Below, one piece after another: positions 30,553 to 32,624 of a stretch of DNA of 32,624 nt. The notes below the pieces were generated by a model, which saw only the letters and a list, made by a program, of their open reading frames with translations, did no database searches and was not told the origin of the DNA. Both the position numbers and the translations under genes were made by a program. Positions within the stretch are counted from its first letter, which is position 1. Each line of letters opens with the position of its first letter. The stretch comes from Acidobacteriota bacterium (GTDB taxonomy: Bacteria > Acidobacteriota > Vicinamibacteria > Vicinamibacterales > CAVVIG01). The stretch covers positions 1 to 32,624 of the forward strand of contig JADGOC010000027.1 in NCBI GenBank assembly GCA_017883165.1, written 5' to 3'.

Positions 30553-31794
30553 ATGAGCCTTGTCGAGCGCGTCAAGAACATTTGCCTCACGCCGAACACC
30601 GAGTGGCCCGTCATTGCCGGGGAGACGGCGACCACAGGCGGGCTGATCACGGGGTATGTGGCCCCGCTCGCCGCCATAGGAGCCGTGGCCGGTTTCATCG
30701 GCGGCTCGCTCGTTGGCCGCAGCCTGCCATTCATCGGCTCCTATCGCGTGCCGATCGTCGCCGGTCTTGGATTCGCCGTTTTCACTTTTGTCATGGCGAT
30801 CGTCGGCATCCTGGTCCTCTCCTTCGTCATCAACGCCCTCGCGCCGACATTCGGCGGCGAAAAGGACAGCTCGCAGGCGATGAAAGTGGCGGTGTATTCG
30901 TACACCCCGGCGTGGGTGGCGGGGATCTTACAGATTGTGCCGACGCTCGGCGTGCTGGGTGTGCTCGCTGGGCTCTACGGCTTGTACCTGCTGTACCTGG
31001 GCCTCCCGCGCCTGATGAAATGCCGGCAGGACAAAGCCATCGGCTACACAGTGGTCGTGGTGGTGTGCGCCATCGTGCTTTCGGTCGTCATCACCGCTGT
31101 TGGCGCCTTGGTCGTCGGGGCGGGCGCGCTCGGCGGTGCGGCGCTCGGCAGCCGCTCCGCCCGCGGCGAGGTAGAGTTCGACAAGGACAGCCCGCTCGGC
31201 AAGCTCCAGCAGCTCGGGAAGAGCATGGAGCAGAGCAACAAGGAGATGGAGGCCGCGGAGAAGCGCGGCGACCAGGCCGGGCAAGCGGCGGCGGCGATGA
31301 AAGGCCTCGGCACGCTGCTCGGCGGCGGCAAGCGCGTCGACCCGATTGGCGTCGATCAACTCAAGTTCTTCGTGCCGGAGACCTTCGCGGGCCTGCCCAA
31401 GACGAGCAGCAGCGCCGAGAAGAACGGCATCGCCGGCCTCATGGTGTCGAAGGCCGCGGCCACTTACAGCAACGACGGGGGGAAGAGCGTGACGTTGGAG
31501 GTGACCGACACCGGGGGCGTCAGCGGCATCATGGGGCTCGCCAGCTGGGTCGGCATGCAGGGAGAGAGAGAGGACGAAAACGGTTCCGAGCGGACGACGA
31601 AGCAGAACGGCCGCCTCATCCACGAAAAGATCTCCAAGACCGGCGGCACCAACGAGTTCGGCGTCGTGCTCGGCGACCGTTTTGTGGTGAGCGCAACGGG
31701 GCGCGGCGTGCCGATCAGCGAACTGAAGTCCGCGGTCTCCAGCATCGATCTCGCCAAGCTCGAGTCGATGACGGGCGTCGGCGTCACCAAGTAA
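30553..31794 (+). CDS. Yip1 domain membrane protein with C-terminal soluble domain
   Basis: This 413-residue protein starts at ATG 30553 behind GGAGG. The N-terminal Yip1/YckC-like region starts SLVERVKNICLTPNTEWPVI, the typical 'TPxxEW' opening of bacterial Yip1 proteins, and has about five membrane helices (GGLITGYVAPLAAIGAVAGF, VPIVAGLGFAVFTFVMAIVG, VAGILQIVPTLGVLGVLAGL, GYTVVVVVCAIVLSVVITAV). After residue 200 come a charged linker (KSMEQSNKEMEAAEKRGDQA) and a C-terminal soluble domain with KFFVPETFAGLPKTSSSAEK and a repeated beta pattern. The domain is common in such Yip1 proteins but has no known function. It is an inner-membrane protein, role unknown. Confidence 0.85.
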   Translation: MSLVERVKNICLTPNTEWPVIAGETATTGGLITGYVAPLAAIGAVAGFIGGSLVGRSLPFIGSYRVPIVAGLGFAVFTFVMAIVGILVLSFVINALAPTFGGEKDSSQAMKVAVYSYTPAWVAGILQIVPTLGVLGVLAGLYGLYLLYLGLPRLMKCRQDKAIGYTVVVVVCAIVLSVVITAVGALVVGAGALGGAALGSRSARGEVEFDKDSPLGKLQQLGKSMEQSNKEMEAAEKRGDQAGQAAAAMKGLGTLLGGGKRVDPIGVDQLKFFVPETFAGLPKTSSSAEKNGIAGLMVSKAAATYSNDGGKSVTLEVTDTGGVSGIMGLASWVGMQGEREDENGSERTTKQNGRLIHEKISKTGGTNEFGVVLGDRFVVSATGRGVPISELKSAVSSIDLAKLESMTGVGVTK

Positions 31795-31946
31795 GCATCG
31801 GGCCGGCTAAGGCTTCGCGACGGCGGGACGCTCGGACCACCCGGCGGTTGGGCCGTTGCCGTAGTGGCCGAGCGTCAGCGTGAACCGCTGCCGAGAAGGA
31901 TTGACTCGTCTCCGGGTTCGAACCGACCGCGATCGACGACGATCGA

Positions 31947-32624
31947 CTAGGGCCGGCCGGATGCGATCCGTCGTCTCTTCCGCATGGCAGCCCCGACCAG
32001 TCCGGTAGCAAGCAAGGTCAACGTGGCCGGCTCGGGAACCGCGGTCGGGGCGGTGCCGCTGCAGCCGTTCACGTTCGTGGTGCCGGCCAATGTGTTCGCG
32101 GTCTCCGCGAACACACAGCCGTTGATCGTGCCCGCAAGCGTCCCACTTCCCCCCGACGCGGCGGACATGGTGAAGCTCTGTCCCGCTAGAATGTTTCCGT
32201 CAAAGGTGATAGGTCCGGAGCTTCCGACGCTGATCGTGGCGATGGTCCCAATGATCCAGAAGATGTTACCCGCCTGCGCCTGGTTTTGCAGCGTGAATGT
32301 TAAAGCACCATTCGCGGTGAAGGCCCCAGCGGTTCTGATAACGAAAACTTCATTCGGGTCATTCTGGGCATCGAATGTCAAATTAATGCCTGTCGTCGTC
32401 GAGATGTTGTTCAGCACAAATGTGTACACATTGTTGCCGATGAACGTACGGTTCACCGTGAGATCAGGGTACGACTGCGTGGATGCCAAAAGGTCGGCCG
32501 TGTTGAACGCGTTTACGAAGTCGATGTACGCGTTATTAGAGGCCGTAGAGCCGGGCGCAAAAACGACGCCACCGACGGTGGTTCCCGCCGGGTTGAAGCC
32601 TGTAATCGTACCCGCTGAATCTCT
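31947..32624 (-). CDS. PEP-CTERM protein with DUF3494 ice-binding-like domain, partial
   Basis: The track starts at an internal TTG (32489), but the same frame is open to the window edge (DSAGTITGFNPAGTTVGG, FAPGSTASNNAYIDFVNAFN), so the 5' end lies outside. The visible part, about 225 residues, matches the DUF3494/ice-binding adhesin fold: VFVIRTAGAFTANGALTFTL, NIFWIIGTIATISVGSSGPI, TFDGNILAGQSFTMSAASGG, the repeating beta-solenoid with a 'FxGNILA' turn. Two cysteines (NGCVF, NGCSG) follow, then the PEP-CTERM anchor VPEPATLTLLATGLVGAAMR with RKRRR. It is exported and probably displayed by the exosortase system. Ice binding itself is not shown; many DUF3494 proteins act as adhesins. GC is lower than in most neighbours. 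Confidence 0.85.
   Translation of the reverse strand, partial: RDSAGTITGFNPAGTTVGGVVFAPGSTASNNAYIDFVNAFNTADLLASTQSYPDLTVNRTFIGNNVYTFVLNNISTTTGINLTFDAQNDPNEVFVIRTAGAFTANGALTFTLQNQAQAGNIFWIIGTIATISVGSSGPITFDGNILAGQSFTMSAASGGSGTLAGTINGCVFAETANTLAGTTNVNGCSGTAPTAVPEPATLTLLATGLVGAAMRKRRRIASGRP

Overview
This window looks like chromosomal DNA of a high-GC, Gram-negative, aerobic bacterium, most likely an Acidobacteriota member of the Vicinamibacteria type. That placement is an inference. It rests on a VPS10/BNR-repeat secreted protein, PEP-CTERM proteins, a DUF1800 lipoprotein, a split methylcrotonyl-CoA carboxylase, many small signal-peptide proteins, and short dispersed repeats of kinds I associate with that phylum. 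No rRNA, complete tRNA, CRISPR array, transposase or integrase is visible.

Layout. 1-2390 is a worn, accessory-looking stretch: a frame-broken YfcC-like permease N-terminus, a small secreted protein, the 3' part of a class II (leucine-type) tRNA with no 5' half, a strong hairpin with a T-run, a lipoprotein, a lower-GC orphan gene, and the C-terminal remnant of another gene. 2449-4275 (+) has a small conserved protein, a secreted amidohydrolase and a PH-like small protein. 4277-7717 (-) has a YihY/BrkB membrane protein, a DUF255 thioredoxin-like protein and a small unknown. 7799-8910 (-) is a three-gene set of YtxH/DUF948-like envelope proteins. 9008-10420 (-) is an NtrC-type sigma-54 activator. 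It diverges from a leucine/isovalerate degradation operon at 10571-16102 (+): zinc-ribbon protein, methylcrotonyl-CoA carboxylase beta, methylglutaconyl-CoA hydratase, biotin carboxylase, separate biotin carrier protein and HMG-CoA lyase. Together these would convert methylcrotonyl-CoA to acetoacetate and acetyl-CoA.

16111-20272 (-) holds an outer-membrane barrel, a ferritin-like protein, an orphan DUF1800 lipoprotein, a small anchored protein, a type IV pilin-like protein preceded by a long RNA hairpin, and an atypical ferredoxin. 20419-21743 (+) has a small unknown and RNase D. 21764-22981 (-) is a collagen-like secreted protein whose Shine-Dalgarno sequence abuts a perfect 9-bp hairpin. 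22995-23815 contains fossils of a GGDEF gene. 23816-24508 (+) is a PEP-CTERM protein with a terminator. 24608-26248 (-) is a secreted M20 peptidase, divergent from a 1048-residue BNR/VPS10-like protein (26683-29829). A 720-bp gap with three DnaA-box-like 9-mers follows, then a Yip1-like membrane protein, and finally a 5'-truncated PEP-CTERM protein with an ice-binding-like (DUF3494) domain.

I do not see a clearly new multi-gene defence or mobile system. The best leads are the tRNA-bounded mini-island, the RNA hairpins before the pilin and collagen-like genes, the frame-shifting heptamer repeat in the biotin carboxylase, and a recurrent -10 box placed 6-9 nt before starts that lack a Shine-Dalgarno sequence, which suggests leaderless transcripts.
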